NCBI GenBank assembly: GCA_964424355.1
Contig: CAYRIO010000008.1
Span: 62,001 to 126,000 of the forward strand
Source: CAZEHS01 sp964424355
Lineage (GTDB): Bacteria; Bacillota; Clostridia; Peptostreptococcales; Acidaminobacteraceae
Length of the DNA: 64,000 nt
Direction: 5' to 3'
Below the pieces are notes generated by a model. The model had not been told where the DNA came from. It made no database searches and was given only the letters and a program-made list of their open reading frames with translations. A program made the position numbers and the translations under genes. Shown here in pieces: positions 7,984-16,034 of the stretch. Position 1 is the first letter of the stretch. Every line of letters begins with the position of its first letter.

Positions 7984-9222
7984 ATGAAGCTGCCAAGCAA
8001 AAAAAAGACACTCATATTCCTGGTGGCGGGGCTTTTGGCTCTGTCTGGTATGGGATATTTCGTGGTGAAGGGTCAGACAAACGACACCGCAGAAACCGTG
8101 ACGGAGGAATCGATTGTGGAAAGAGGAGATTTGAAGCTTTCATGGAAAAGCGATGGTTCTGCGGAGCGGGATGCGTTCTATCTGGACTTCACCGTTGGTG
8201 GAACGCTGAAGGCGCTCTATATCAACGAAGGGGAATACATTAAAAAAGGACAGGTCTTGGCGGAGGTTGATCCCCAGGACTACCAGGAGCAGTACAAGAC
8301 GGCGGAAATCAATTACCAGAAGGCCAAGGCCGCTTACGAATCAGCGGTTTCCTCTAAAAGCCTCAGTGACATTTCAGAGCGGCAACAGCTGAATGCGGCA
8401 AAGGTGGCTCTGGATAAGGCGGCTGCAGAATATCTGCCCATGTCCCAGCTGACGGAAGCCTATTCCGCCCAGGAACTGGAGCTGAGCCGGGTGGCCTACG
8501 AATCGGCAAAATCCACGTATGAAAGTCAGCTTTCCCGCTTCGACCTGATGAAGGCTTCCAATACGGATGTGGCGACACAAAAGGCCAACCTGGAGTCTGC
8601 AGAGATCGCCCTCGCCCAAGCGAAGCAGGATCTGACAGATACGGTCCTGGTCGCAGAGACCGACGGACGGGTTCTCAGCATCAGCGGCACAATCGGGGAT
8701 TACGTGCGCAGCAGCTCCGATGCGGATTCTTCGGATTCGGATCATCTGTTCACCCTGGCGACTGATGAATTGGTGAATGTTGTGGTTTCGGTACAGGAAA
8801 TCGACTATGCGAAGCTAACGGTCGGTCAAGCTGCGGTTGTCACCTTTGAAGCGGCAGAAGGCAAGACTTACCCGGCGAAGGTCACCTCCGTGGAAGTGCT
8901 GCCAACCATCGACAGCAACGGCATCGTTACCTACGAGTCCACCCTGGCGCTGGACGGCGAAGCGGCGGAAATCCAAACGGGGATGTCCGGCACCGTGGAG
9001 TTCATCCAGAAGCAGCAGGCCGATGTGCTGAAGATCCCCAATAAAGCGGTGTCCATTGTCGAGAAGAAGCAGGTCGTCAGCGTGAAGACCACTTCCGGGG
9101 CAACGGAGCAGCGCGTGATCACTACCGGCTTCACCGATGGCACGGATACAGAGGTCCTGACCGGACTCACCGAGGGTGAAACCGTTCTGATCACAACGGT
9201 GAAAACGGAGGCGGCGAAATGA
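7984..9222 (+). CDS. MacA/HlyD-like membrane fusion (adaptor) protein of an ABC exporter
   Basis: The 412-residue protein has one N-terminal membrane anchor (LIFLVAGLLALSGMGYFVV, about 9-28). A biotinyl-lipoyl half-motif follows (GGTLKALYINEGEYIKKGQVLAEVD, about 70-95), then a coiled-coil hairpin (about 100-205), the second lipoyl half (ETDGRVLSISGTIGDYV, about 223-240) and a C-terminal beta-barrel (KTYPAKVTSVEVLP onward). This is the MacA/YknX layout. AAGGAGG lies upstream; the GTG one codon earlier (7981) is an alternative start. The stop overlaps the permease start by four bases. In Gram-positives such adaptors sit outside the membrane and pass substrate from a MacB-type transporter. Substrate unknown. 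Confidence 0.9.
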   Translation: MKLPSKKKTLIFLVAGLLALSGMGYFVVKGQTNDTAETVTEESIVERGDLKLSWKSDGSAERDAFYLDFTVGGTLKALYINEGEYIKKGQVLAEVDPQDYQEQYKTAEINYQKAKAAYESAVSSKSLSDISERQQLNAAKVALDKAAAEYLPMSQLTEAYSAQELELSRVAYESAKSTYESQLSRFDLMKASNTDVATQKANLESAEIALAQAKQDLTDTVLVAETDGRVLSISGTIGDYVRSSSDADSSDSDHLFTLATDELVNVVVSVQEIDYAKLTVGQAAVVTFEAAEGKTYPAKVTSVEVLPTIDSNGIVTYESTLALDGEAAEIQTGMSGTVEFIQKQQADVLKIPNKAVSIVEKKQVVSVKTTSGATEQRVITTGFTDGTDTEVLTGLTEGETVLITTVKTEAAK

Positions 9223-10409
9223 AACTGAATCAGATCCTCCTGTCGGTCATCCTGAGTATTCGGGAAAACCGGTTGAAGGTAGCCCTGACCACTTTAGGGA
9301 TCGTTGTGGGCGCTCTGACGATTGTCGTGGTTCTGGCCATCGGTATGGGCGGTCAGGTGGCTATCGAAGAGCAGTATAAAAGCATGAATGTGGGAACCGT
9401 CACCATTATGAGCGGCATGGGCCGGGAGAATGCCCAGTACCGCTTGACGGAGGACGATTTCACGGCCATGAATGAACAACTCACCGGAATCCAGGCCAGC
9501 ACCATGATGCTTTCGGACCGGGGGACCATCGCCTATGAGACGGAAACCGACACCTATACCGTGGCGGGTGTATCGGAGGCCATCGTCAAGATCAACAATT
9601 TGGATATCGCCTACGGGACCTTCCTGACAGAGGAAGATAACACGGATATGAACCGGGTTGCGATCATCGGATACAGCGTGGCGGATCTTTTCTTCCCGGA
9701 TGCGGCGGAATCCGCCATCGGGCAGAAAATCCTCGTCAACGGCAAGCGCTTTGAAGTCATCGGCGTCCTGGGGGAGATGGGAGAAGCGGGACCGGGGATG
9801 AACCCGGATGAAACGGTCTATGTCCCTTACAATACGGCTGAAAAACAGCTGACAGGGCCCATGGCCTCCCCGCGGTTCATGTTCCTGGCGTCGGATATCA
9901 CCCAGGTTGAGACCATGATCACCGATATCGGTACCATGCTGGATAAGCTCCACGACGGCAATGGGGATAAGTTCCGGGTCATGGATGCGGGCAGCCGCCT
10001 CGAGACGGCCCGGGATTCAGCCAAGACGATGACCATGATGCTCTTTTCAGTATCGGTCGTGGTTATGATCGTCGGCGGGATCGGCATCATGAACGTGCTG
10101 TTCGTTTCGGTCAAGGAGCGGACCCGGGAGATCGGCATCCTGAAATCCATCGGGGCCAAGCGCCGGGACATCCTGCTGCTGTTCCTGTTTGAAGCGGTTC
10201 TAGTCAGCGGTGTCGGCGGTTTGGTCGGCATCCTGCTGGGGAATCTGGCCCTGCCGATCCTGACAGCCATGTCGGTTCAGGTGGTCGGCAGCAATCTGGG
10301 AAATGGACTGGCGTTCCTGTCATCCGGCGTCATCGGCACGTTCTTCGGCTATTACCCGGCTTCCCAGGCGGCTGCTCTGAAACCCATCGATGCCCTGAAT
10401 TACGAATGA
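9219..10409 (+). CDS. MacB-like ABC transporter permease (FtsX family), no ATPase domain
   Basis: The 396-residue product has the first membrane helix at about 20-40 (LTTLGIVVGALTIVVVLAIG). A large extracellular MacB-type domain spans about 45-265, and three C-terminal helices form the FtsX region (about 275-396; contains GGIGIMNVLFVSVKERTREI and the short KSIGAKRRDI loop). It lacks the N-terminal ATPase of proteobacterial MacB; the ATPase is encoded separately two genes downstream, as in YknYZ systems. Translation is coupled to the adaptor by the ATGA overlap. The role is mechanotransmission-type export or extrusion of an unknown substrate. Confidence 0.92.
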   Translation: MKLNQILLSVILSIRENRLKVALTTLGIVVGALTIVVVLAIGMGGQVAIEEQYKSMNVGTVTIMSGMGRENAQYRLTEDDFTAMNEQLTGIQASTMMLSDRGTIAYETETDTYTVAGVSEAIVKINNLDIAYGTFLTEEDNTDMNRVAIIGYSVADLFFPDAAESAIGQKILVNGKRFEVIGVLGEMGEAGPGMNPDETVYVPYNTAEKQLTGPMASPRFMFLASDITQVETMITDIGTMLDKLHDGNGDKFRVMDAGSRLETARDSAKTMTMMLFSVSVVVMIVGGIGIMNVLFVSVKERTREIGILKSIGAKRRDILLLFLFEAVLVSGVGGLVGILLGNLALPILTAMSVQVVGSNLGNGLAFLSSGVIGTFFGYYPASQAAALKPIDALNYE

Positions 10410-10443
10410 TGCGTTACGAATAATACGAATGAGGAGAAAAATC

Positions 10444-10986
10444 ATGAAAAATCAGATAGTAATCGTTACAATATTAGCCTTGGCTCTTTCTGGCTGCAGT
10501 GCCAGCGCGGCTGTCCCTGCTCAGACCACAGGCACTCAAACTCAGACGCCGACTGCAGCTGCCGGGGCGGCAACCGCTCCCGAAGCAGGTCAGGACCAGG
10601 GCGGGAATAAACCCGGTGCTGAACAGGGGAAGCGGGTCCGGGGACAGATCCAGGATATCCTGGGCAATGAGGTGACCCTGGCGCTGATAGAGGAACCGAA
10701 ACGTCCCGAAGGGGATGCGGCTGCGGCGAAGAAACCCAAGACCACCAGCGGCGATCCCATGGGCGGCCCTCCGATGGGAGGTGGGCAGTCCAGCTCCGTG
10801 AAGCTGACAGGTGAAACCAAGGCGATTCAGATCCCGGTAGGGGTACCCATCGTATCCGGGGGGCCCAGCGGCGGAACCGCCATGCAGCTCTCGGATCTGG
10901 CGACGGGGGATATCCTCACCGTGATGTATGACACCGATGGCACCACAATCATCAAGGTCAACTACACTGCGGGGTCAAGTCAATGA
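10444..10986 (+). CDS. Lipoprotein of the ABC exporter operon
   Basis: ATG at 10444 follows GAGGAG. The 180-residue product has a clear lipobox: after ILALALSG the invariant Cys is residue 18. An Ala/Thr/Gln/Pro linker (about 20-55) precedes a small conserved-looking part containing KRVRGQIQDILGNEVTLAL and, later, SDLATGDILTVMYDTDGTT. These resemble the paired halves of an OB- or beta-type fold interrupted by a Gly/Met/Pro-rich loop (DPMGGPPMGGGQ). I recognise no named family. It lies between permease and ATPase and overlaps the ATPase start by four bases, so it is almost certainly a working part of the exporter, perhaps a substrate-binding or accessory lipoprotein. Confidence 0.8.
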   Translation: MKNQIVIVTILALALSGCSASAAVPAQTTGTQTQTPTAAAGAATAPEAGQDQGGNKPGAEQGKRVRGQIQDILGNEVTLALIEEPKRPEGDAAAAKKPKTTSGDPMGGPPMGGGQSSSVKLTGETKAIQIPVGVPIVSGGPSGGTAMQLSDLATGDILTVMYDTDGTTIIKVNYTAGSSQ

Positions 10987-11660
10987 CCCCCGGGAGTCCA
11001 GTCATCACACTGGAGAACATCATCAAAAGCTATCAGATGGGCCATGACCCCGTGCCCGTCCTGAAAAGTGTGAGCCTGGAAATCAATTACGGGGAGTTCC
11101 TGGCCATCCTGGGCCCCTCCGGCTCAGGGAAGACCACCCTGATGAATATCATCGGCTGCATCGACATCGCGGATTCCGGCTCCTATTCCTTGGGCGGCAC
11201 GGATATCCGGGCCCACTCGGAGGATGAGCTGTCAGAAATCCGAAACAGGAAGATTGGATTCGTCTTTCAGAAGTTCAATCTGATCACCCGCTTCAACTCC
11301 CTGCACAATGTGGCGCTGCCCCTCCTTTTCAGAGGGTTCGATCAGGCGGAGGCCTATGAGGTGGCTGCGAAAACCCTGGAAAGCGTGGGCCTGAAGGATC
11401 GGATGCTTCATAAACCCAATGAACTCTCAGGAGGGCAGCAGCAACGGGTCGCCATTGCCCGGGCCTTGGTAGGCGGGCCGGATATCATCTTGGCCGACGA
11501 GCCCACCGGTGCATTGGATTCCACCACCGGTCAGGAAATCATGGGCCTGTTCCAAGAGCTGAACGACCGGGGCATCACCATCATCCTGATCACCCATGAC
11601 CAGAAGGTGGCCGACAAAGCCGGCAGAACGGTTAAGATCCTGGATGGCATTCTGTCCTGA
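10983..11660 (+). CDS. MacB/LolD-type ABC transporter ATPase
   Basis: The 225-residue ATPase shows Walker A GPSGSGKTT (about 39-47), the Q-loop in FVFQKFNLI, the signature LSGGQQQRVAIARAL, Walker B IILADEPTGALD, and the switch His in LITHDQ. These sequences are typical of the LolD/MacB/YknY subfamily that pairs with FtsX-like permeases. The start codon overlaps the lipoprotein stop (ATGA). It is the last gene of the operon and a terminator follows directly. It supplies ATP hydrolysis to the permease at 9219-10409. Confidence 0.95.
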   Translation: MTPGSPVITLENIIKSYQMGHDPVPVLKSVSLEINYGEFLAILGPSGSGKTTLMNIIGCIDIADSGSYSLGGTDIRAHSEDELSEIRNRKIGFVFQKFNLITRFNSLHNVALPLLFRGFDQAEAYEVAAKTLESVGLKDRMLHKPNELSGGQQQRVAIARALVGGPDIILADEPTGALDSTTGQEIMGLFQELNDRGITIILITHDQKVADKAGRTVKILDGILS

Positions 11661-11668
11661 AAAAAGAG

Positions 11669-11710
11669 AAGACCGCTTCCCTGAGTCAATCAGAGAAAGC
11701 GGTCTTTTTA
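11669..11710 (+). terminator. Terminator between the exporter operon and the convergent acidic protein gene
   Basis: AAGACCGCTT (11669-11678) pairs with AAGCGGTCTT (11697-11706), followed by TTTTA. The upstream A-rich side lets it serve both strands. Confidence 0.85.
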
Positions 11711-11719
11711 GCGCAGTAT

Positions 11720-12715
11720 TTACAGATCAACCCGGTCATCGGATTCCACATGGTAGGAATTCAGGGTCGTAGAGCCGTCCTTGATGGTGCCGTTGATATC
11801 AGCGTCCTCAAGTACATACCAGATGTCACCGTTGATATCATCCAGCAGATCCTCCTTGACGGTGGTGGTCAGGGCATTCCACTGGGTACCTTTCACGGTC
11901 ATGGCCATGGTGATCTTATCCTCATTGCCGGAGAGGGTGATGTCGATGCTCATGGAATTGTAGTCGCCATAGTCGTCATTCAGATCGGCTTCAATCTCGG
12001 AGATGTCCAAGGCGGCAACCAGGTTAACGCTTTTGTCCGGCTCCACCTTGAACTGCGCCAAGGTATCGGAATTATCCTCGATGAACCCCGTGATGACGGC
12101 TTTGCTGAAATCCTCCCAGATGTCATCACAGACGGCTTCCATGAAGTCTTCCTGCTCGGCCTCGGTGAAATTATCCCAGTCGTGCTCATCGGCATCCACC
12201 ACCAGCTCAATCCGCTGTTCATTTCCGGTGACGGTGAGGGTGAAGTCCTTCCCGTCGTAGTCTTCATAGAGCTTTGTCAGGTCATCACTCAGATCTTCCA
12301 ACTCGCCCTCGATGTAGTCCACATCGTTCTGGGCGTTCTTCAGCTTGGCATTTTCTGCCGCCAACTGCTTGTTCTGGGTCTGGAGGTTTGTGATTTCAAG
12401 ATTCTGAAGGGTGATCTGCTGCATGTACATATTGTCCATGGGGCCCAGGCGGCTACTGATCATCACCTTCTGTGAGGCGGCATCCCAGGTGATGTTCTTA
12501 TCTCCGAAGGTTTCCATCAGCATCCGGAGGGGGACATAGGTGGATCCGTTCACAATGAACGGGGCGGGGCTGCCGGTAAGGATTCTGCCGTTATAGTCGA
12601 TCTGCACGCCATAGGTCGCCAGAATGCTTTTGGCGGTGCCCAGAGCGGACGCCGGCAAAACGACAGCGGCGAAAACCAGTGCGACTATCAGGGTCAGGAT
12701 CAGCGGTTTCTTCAT
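11720..12715 (-). CDS. Secreted acidic protein, paralogue of the product at 6728-7747
   Basis: The start is taken as the ATG at 12715; an ATG two codons earlier is only 2-3 bases from the AAGGAAG ribosome-binding site. The 331-residue product has a signal peptide (LILTLIVALVFAAVVLPASA), the same copper-amine-oxidase N-terminal-like module (VQIDYNGRIL; FIVNGSTYVPLRMLMETF) and a coiled coil (about 95-135). Two diverged acidic repeats follow, with CDDIWEDF in the first and DDYGDYN and GDIWYVLEDADINGTIKDGS in the second. The repeats are less acidic and more diverged than in the neighbour, so the duplication is not recent. Both paralogues face inward toward the exporter operon from opposite sides. 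Function unknown. Confidence 0.83.
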   Translation of the reverse strand: MKKPLILTLIVALVFAAVVLPASALGTAKSILATYGVQIDYNGRILTGSPAPFIVNGSTYVPLRMLMETFGDKNITWDAASQKVMISSRLGPMDNMYMQQITLQNLEITNLQTQNKQLAAENAKLKNAQNDVDYIEGELEDLSDDLTKLYEDYDGKDFTLTVTGNEQRIELVVDADEHDWDNFTEAEQEDFMEAVCDDIWEDFSKAVITGFIEDNSDTLAQFKVEPDKSVNLVAALDISEIEADLNDDYGDYNSMSIDITLSGNEDKITMAMTVKGTQWNALTTTVKEDLLDDINGDIWYVLEDADINGTIKDGSTTLNSYHVESDDRVDL

Positions 12716-12763
12716 GTCCATTCTTCCTTTCGTATTAAGAGTCTTCCAGCATCAGCATACCAG

Positions 12764-12793
12764 AAAAAAGCTGCATTGGGGAGCCGATGCAGC
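12764..12793 (-). terminator. Terminator of the zinc-ribbon/SPFH operon
   Basis: GCTGCAT (12770-12776) pairs with ATGCAGC (12787-12793). On the minus strand it is followed by TTTTTT, just beyond the stop of the gene ending at 12801. Confidence 0.85.
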
Positions 12794-12800
12794 GAGGGTA

Positions 12801-13871
12801 TTACCGATAATAGTAGGCGTAATAGATACCTACGACCAACAAGCCTGCGCAAACCGCTCCAGCCACTTTCCAGGGGCTGATGGGTGCATCGCCCTGTACC
12901 TCGCCGGTCTGGCCGTTGATGCAGAACTGGTAGATCTTAGTCCCGTACGTGTAGGAGGAGAGCCAGATCGGCAGCAGGATGTGCTTGAAGGTGAGGTTTT
13001 GGTAGTGGATGTTCACATTGAGTCCTCGGACGTGGTCTGCATTCTGTTTGGCGGTGATGGCCTCAGCAACCCGGTCCAGCATGATCTGCTTCCCTTCAGC
13101 CAGGCTTTCCTCGCCCCCTTTGGCGTACTTTTCGCACAGGAATCCGGCCAGAAACTCCGGCTTGTAGGGCGAGAGTTCTTTGGTCCGGAAAGGTTCCAGG
13201 GCTCGAATCCGATCGGGGTTGAATTTTTCTGAGGCATTCACCAGGATATCATCGAAATCCTGCCGGTGATCCCCGGAGGCAAAGCTCCAACGGGTATGCT
13301 GCACCTGCCGGGTGCGGGTCTGAGGCTTGCCATCGGCATAATCCACATAGGTTTCGGTGGTGTAATAATCATGGCCCACCTCACAGGTGTAGGTGGCGGC
13401 AGTAGCGGCGTCAAAGGTCCAGAAGGGAATGTACATGCCGGAGAGCTTATCGCCCACATAGCTCTTTTTCAAAGCATTGGGGGCAAACCACCGGGCACGG
13501 ATCCATTTTCGGAAATGCTCCTGGGCATTTTTTCGCGTGATTTTGAAAGGGATCACGGATTCCGGGCTGGCTCCAGCTTCCTCCTGGCTCTGGACCACAT
13601 GGGCAGAGCCGCAGAAGGCGCAGAAATTAGATTTTTCAGAAGCGCTGATGACGGTTTCACCACCACAGTTCTCGCAGTGGATCACAACGGTGTCCTGGCC
13701 CCAGGACCGGGATTCATATTGGCCGATCTGGTCGATTGCATATTCAACGATAGCACCCTGGGTGTCGATGGGGGCGATGTAGCCGCAGAATTCACAGGTG
13801 AGCCCTTGGGTCTCCGGTGAAAACTGCATCTGCCCTCCGCATTCGGGGCAGGGGAAACGGTCGGTTGCCAT
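12801..13871 (-). CDS. Zinc-ribbon membrane protein, partner of the SPFH protein
   Basis: The 356-residue protein begins with two zinc ribbons: CPECGG...CEFCG (about 8-33) and CENCGG...CAFCG (about 66-89). A central conserved region follows (PFKITRKNAQEHFRKW, SGMYIPFWTFDA), and a single C-terminal membrane helix (VAGAVCAGLLVVGIYYAYYY). This is the layout of the TFIIB-type zinc-ribbon proteins usually encoded beside YdjL/YdjI-like SPFH proteins. RBS GAGGAG is upstream; the SPFH gene precedes it by ten bases on the same strand. Role unknown; probably membrane-associated quality control or microdomain function by analogy. Confidence 0.75.
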   Translation of the reverse strand: MATDRFPCPECGGQMQFSPETQGLTCEFCGYIAPIDTQGAIVEYAIDQIGQYESRSWGQDTVVIHCENCGGETVISASEKSNFCAFCGSAHVVQSQEEAGASPESVIPFKITRKNAQEHFRKWIRARWFAPNALKKSYVGDKLSGMYIPFWTFDAATAATYTCEVGHDYYTTETYVDYADGKPQTRTRQVQHTRWSFASGDHRQDFDDILVNASEKFNPDRIRALEPFRTKELSPYKPEFLAGFLCEKYAKGGEESLAEGKQIMLDRVAEAITAKQNADHVRGLNVNIHYQNLTFKHILLPIWLSSYTYGTKIYQFCINGQTGEVQGDAPISPWKVAGAVCAGLLVVGIYYAYYYR

Positions 13872-13881
13872 AGGTCACTCC

Positions 13882-15030
13882 TCAGCCAGAGATTTTAGTG
13901 CCGCAGCCGGGACAGAACTTCGTTCCGGGTTCTACCTTCATTTTGCAGGCGGGGCAGGCATCCGGAGCAGCCTGGGATGCACCGCACTCCGGGCAGAATT
14001 TGGCATCCAGGGCCACGGGCTTGCTGCACTGGATGCAGGGCTTCGTAGCAGCTCCGGTTTGCAGCGCATTGCCGCATCCGGCGCAGAATTTGCTGCCGGC
14101 TGGATTGGCCTGACCGCATTTCGGACAGGGAACCCCAGCGGCTTGAGCGGTAGGCTGCGGCTGCTGTTGGAAGCCCTGCTGCATGGCCTGGCTCATCATC
14201 TGCCCCATGCCGAGGCCCACGCCCAGGCCTGCCATGTCCCCGGCGGCGCCCCCTGGGTTGGCGGCGGCATCCCGAATGGCTTCGGCTGCCTGGAACTGGG
14301 TGTACCGGTTCAGATCACCCAGGGCCCCCATGGAGGACCGTTTGTCCATGGCCGCTTCCACCTCGGGAGGCAGAGAAAGGTTCTCGATGGTGAAATCCGT
14401 GATGGTGAGGCCCATGTAGTCGAATTTGTCCCGCATCTTCTCCTTCAGGCTGGCCCCCATCTCGTCGTAATGCATGGCCAGATCCAGAGCGGCTACCTTG
14501 GACTCCGCAATCAGGTCCGAAAGGGCTGAAACCGCCTGGCGTTTGAATTGGGGCGTGAAATCCTCTGTGGAGGCGGACATATCACTGCCTAAGGCGTTGG
14601 TCAGGAACTTCACCGGATCGCTGACCCGGTATGAGAACGTGCCGAAGCCCCGGAGCCGCACAATGCCGAAATCCGCATCCCGCAGCATGATGGGATTGGT
14701 GGTTCCCCATTTTTGGTCAATGAAGTTCTTCATATTGAGGTAATAGATATCTGCTTTAAAAGGAGAGTTGAAACCGTATTTCCAGGATTCAAGCGTGGTC
14801 ATCACCGGCATGTTCTGGGTGGACAGCTCATAGCGCCCCTCTTGGAAAATGTCGGCGATGGTGCCCTCGTTCAGGAAAATGGCCACTTGGCTGGGGCGCA
14901 CGGTCAGCACGGCCCCCATTTTTATCTCGTTGCCCGCCACCGGGAATTTGTAGATGATCCGGTCGGAATTCTGTTCGTTCCATTCGATGACATTGATAAA
15001 CTGCTTCTTGATCGCATCAAACAAACCCAT
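13882..15030 (-). CDS. SPFH/band-7 domain protein with three C-terminal zinc ribbons
   Basis: The 382-residue product carries an SPFH domain (about 30-240; starts MGLFDAIKKQFINVIEW, with LRGFGTFSYRVSDP in the middle). A Gly/Met/Gln-rich linker (GLGVGLGMGQMMSQAMQQG) follows, then three zinc ribbons: CPKCG..CAGCG, CIQCS..CPECG and CPACK..CPGCG. It matches the family annotated as virion core protein/YdjI-like. There is no N-terminal transmembrane helix. RBS AAAGGAGG precedes the ATG. It is the first gene of a two-gene operon with the zinc-ribbon membrane protein. The precise job of this family is not established to my knowledge. Confidence 0.85.
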   Translation of the reverse strand: MGLFDAIKKQFINVIEWNEQNSDRIIYKFPVAGNEIKMGAVLTVRPSQVAIFLNEGTIADIFQEGRYELSTQNMPVMTTLESWKYGFNSPFKADIYYLNMKNFIDQKWGTTNPIMLRDADFGIVRLRGFGTFSYRVSDPVKFLTNALGSDMSASTEDFTPQFKRQAVSALSDLIAESKVAALDLAMHYDEMGASLKEKMRDKFDYMGLTITDFTIENLSLPPEVEAAMDKRSSMGALGDLNRYTQFQAAEAIRDAAANPGGAAGDMAGLGVGLGMGQMMSQAMQQGFQQQPQPTAQAAGVPCPKCGQANPAGSKFCAGCGNALQTGAATKPCIQCSKPVALDAKFCPECGASQAAPDACPACKMKVEPGTKFCPGCGTKISG

Positions 15031-15098
15031 GTCAAATCCTCCTTTATTTTTCCATACGATTATTATAGCATTTATTTATGCTTTGAGTGCCAGTGCTT

Positions 15099-15602
15099 TT
15101 AGTAGGCATGACCCTCCAGCCGCAGCAGCTTCTTTTTCAGGTTGATGCCATCCGGTGCGGAGAAGCCCGTCAGAGCGCCGCCGGCGCCCATGACACGGTG
15201 TCAGGGGATGATGATGGGGATCGGGGTGCGGCCGGTGGCGCCTCCGACAGCCCGGGACCCCTTGGGACTGCCAACCAGGGCGGCGATTTCGCCGTAGGTC
15301 ATGATCTTTCCATAGGGAATCCCGGCGATGGCCATCCAGACCCGCTTCTGAAAGGCCGTGCCGATCAGGTCCAGGGTGACATCAAACGCGGCGGGGGAAC
15401 CCTCCAGATAGCTGTAAAGCTGCTGAAACACCTCGGTATGCCGATGAGCGGCATATTGAAGAGGCCGGTTCGGATGGTAAACGCCCGGATCGGGCAGGGG
15501 CTCCCCCTGGGGAATGAAATGGATCGACCGAAGCCCGTTTTCTGAGGAAAAAAGGATCAGCCGGGTCAATGGGTGCTCAACATAGCTGTAGTAGAGGGTC
15601 AT
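15099..15602 (-). CDS. ogt: O6-alkylguanine-DNA alkyltransferase with in-frame TGA at the catalytic Cys (probable selenoprotein)
   Basis: ATG at 15602 follows AGGAG. Residues 1-133 read as a normal Ogt/MGMT: the HTH region has IPYGKIMTYGEIAALVGSPK and then SRAVGG, and the active-site strand IPIIIP. The next codon, 15203-15201, is TGA exactly where the family has the alkyl-accepting Cys of PCHRV. Translation continues in frame as HRVMGAGGALTGF, then SAPDGINLKKKLLRLEGHAY, to a TAA at 15101-15099. Read through, the protein is 167 residues, normal for the family, with no other defect. A hairpin directly after the TGA fits a bacterial SECIS. TGA is a normal stop elsewhere in the window (for example flgK), so recoding is specific. 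The enzyme transfers alkyl groups from O6-guanine to its own active residue, here probably Sec134. A pseudogene or a sequencing error (TGC to TGA) are the alternatives. Confidence 0.82.
15169..15203 (-). promoter_or_regulatory. Putative bacterial SECIS element in the ogt mRNA
   Basis: Starting 11 nt after the UGA (15203-15201), the mRNA can form a 17-nt mini-hairpin: GGGCGCC, apical loop GGC, GGCGCUC (seven pairs, one G-U). Below it a single bulged U separates a four-pair stem GUCA/UGAC; the whole element is 15169-15194. The 17-nt upper stem-loop, the 11-nt spacing, a bulged U and G residues in the loop match what is known of the minimal E. coli fdhF SECIS recognised by SelB. The region also encodes a conserved stretch of Ogt, so some of the pairing could be coincidental. 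Confidence 0.65.
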
Positions 15603-16034
15603 GGACTACTCCTATTAAGATTATTTGATTGATTCAATAATATCATTTTTAATTCAGGGCAAAACTCACCAATGACAAATTTTTAGGCTGCAGACCCTGC
15701 AGATGAGGATTTTCATAATTCATAGCCGTCGAAAGCACTAAGTTTTTCAGGGGTGGGTTCACCTTCATCCTGCCGAATTGGCCCAGTAACTGTGACAGTT
15801 TCCTTGGAATCATCCGAGAACAGCAAAACCGCAGGATGTGTTGAAATCCAGCGGTTTTATTGTTTGTGTCTTAATACCGGTTCATAAAGCTAAATTATCG
15901 GCATGTATTGGCAAGGGTGATTCATAATTGAATAATTCCCGTTTTATAGGTTTGTTTCTAGTGAAATCCGGCTTAACGTGCTGTTTTCTCCCTTTCGTGA
16001 ACTAATACCTATTTGAAAGGATCACAAACGAGCC
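15603..16034. other. Gene-free stretch with terminator-like inverted repeat
   Basis: No convincing gene is seen. AAAACCGCAGGAT (15825-15837) and ATCCAGCGGTTTT (15846-15858) form a long stem with one A-A mismatch, followed on the plus strand by ATTGTTTG. On the minus strand two short overlapping frames (about 15640-15850) read like protein but lack starts with RBS; they may be remnants of a decayed gene. Base composition is AT-richer than the flanks. The ogt promoter probably lies at the left end (minus strand TTGCCC, 17 bases, TATTGA). Confidence 0.4.

Noticed and set aside
15099..15602. Genome-wide reassignment of TGA as an explanation for the ogt stop
   Set aside because: Many genes here end with TGA at the expected C-terminus (for example flgK, the permease and prs), so TGA is a normal stop.
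15640..15860. Two overlapping short minus-strand frames (one contains SDDSKETVTVTGPIRQDEGE)
   Set aside because: No start codon with RBS, interrupted by stops and overlapped by a hairpin; at most a gene remnant.
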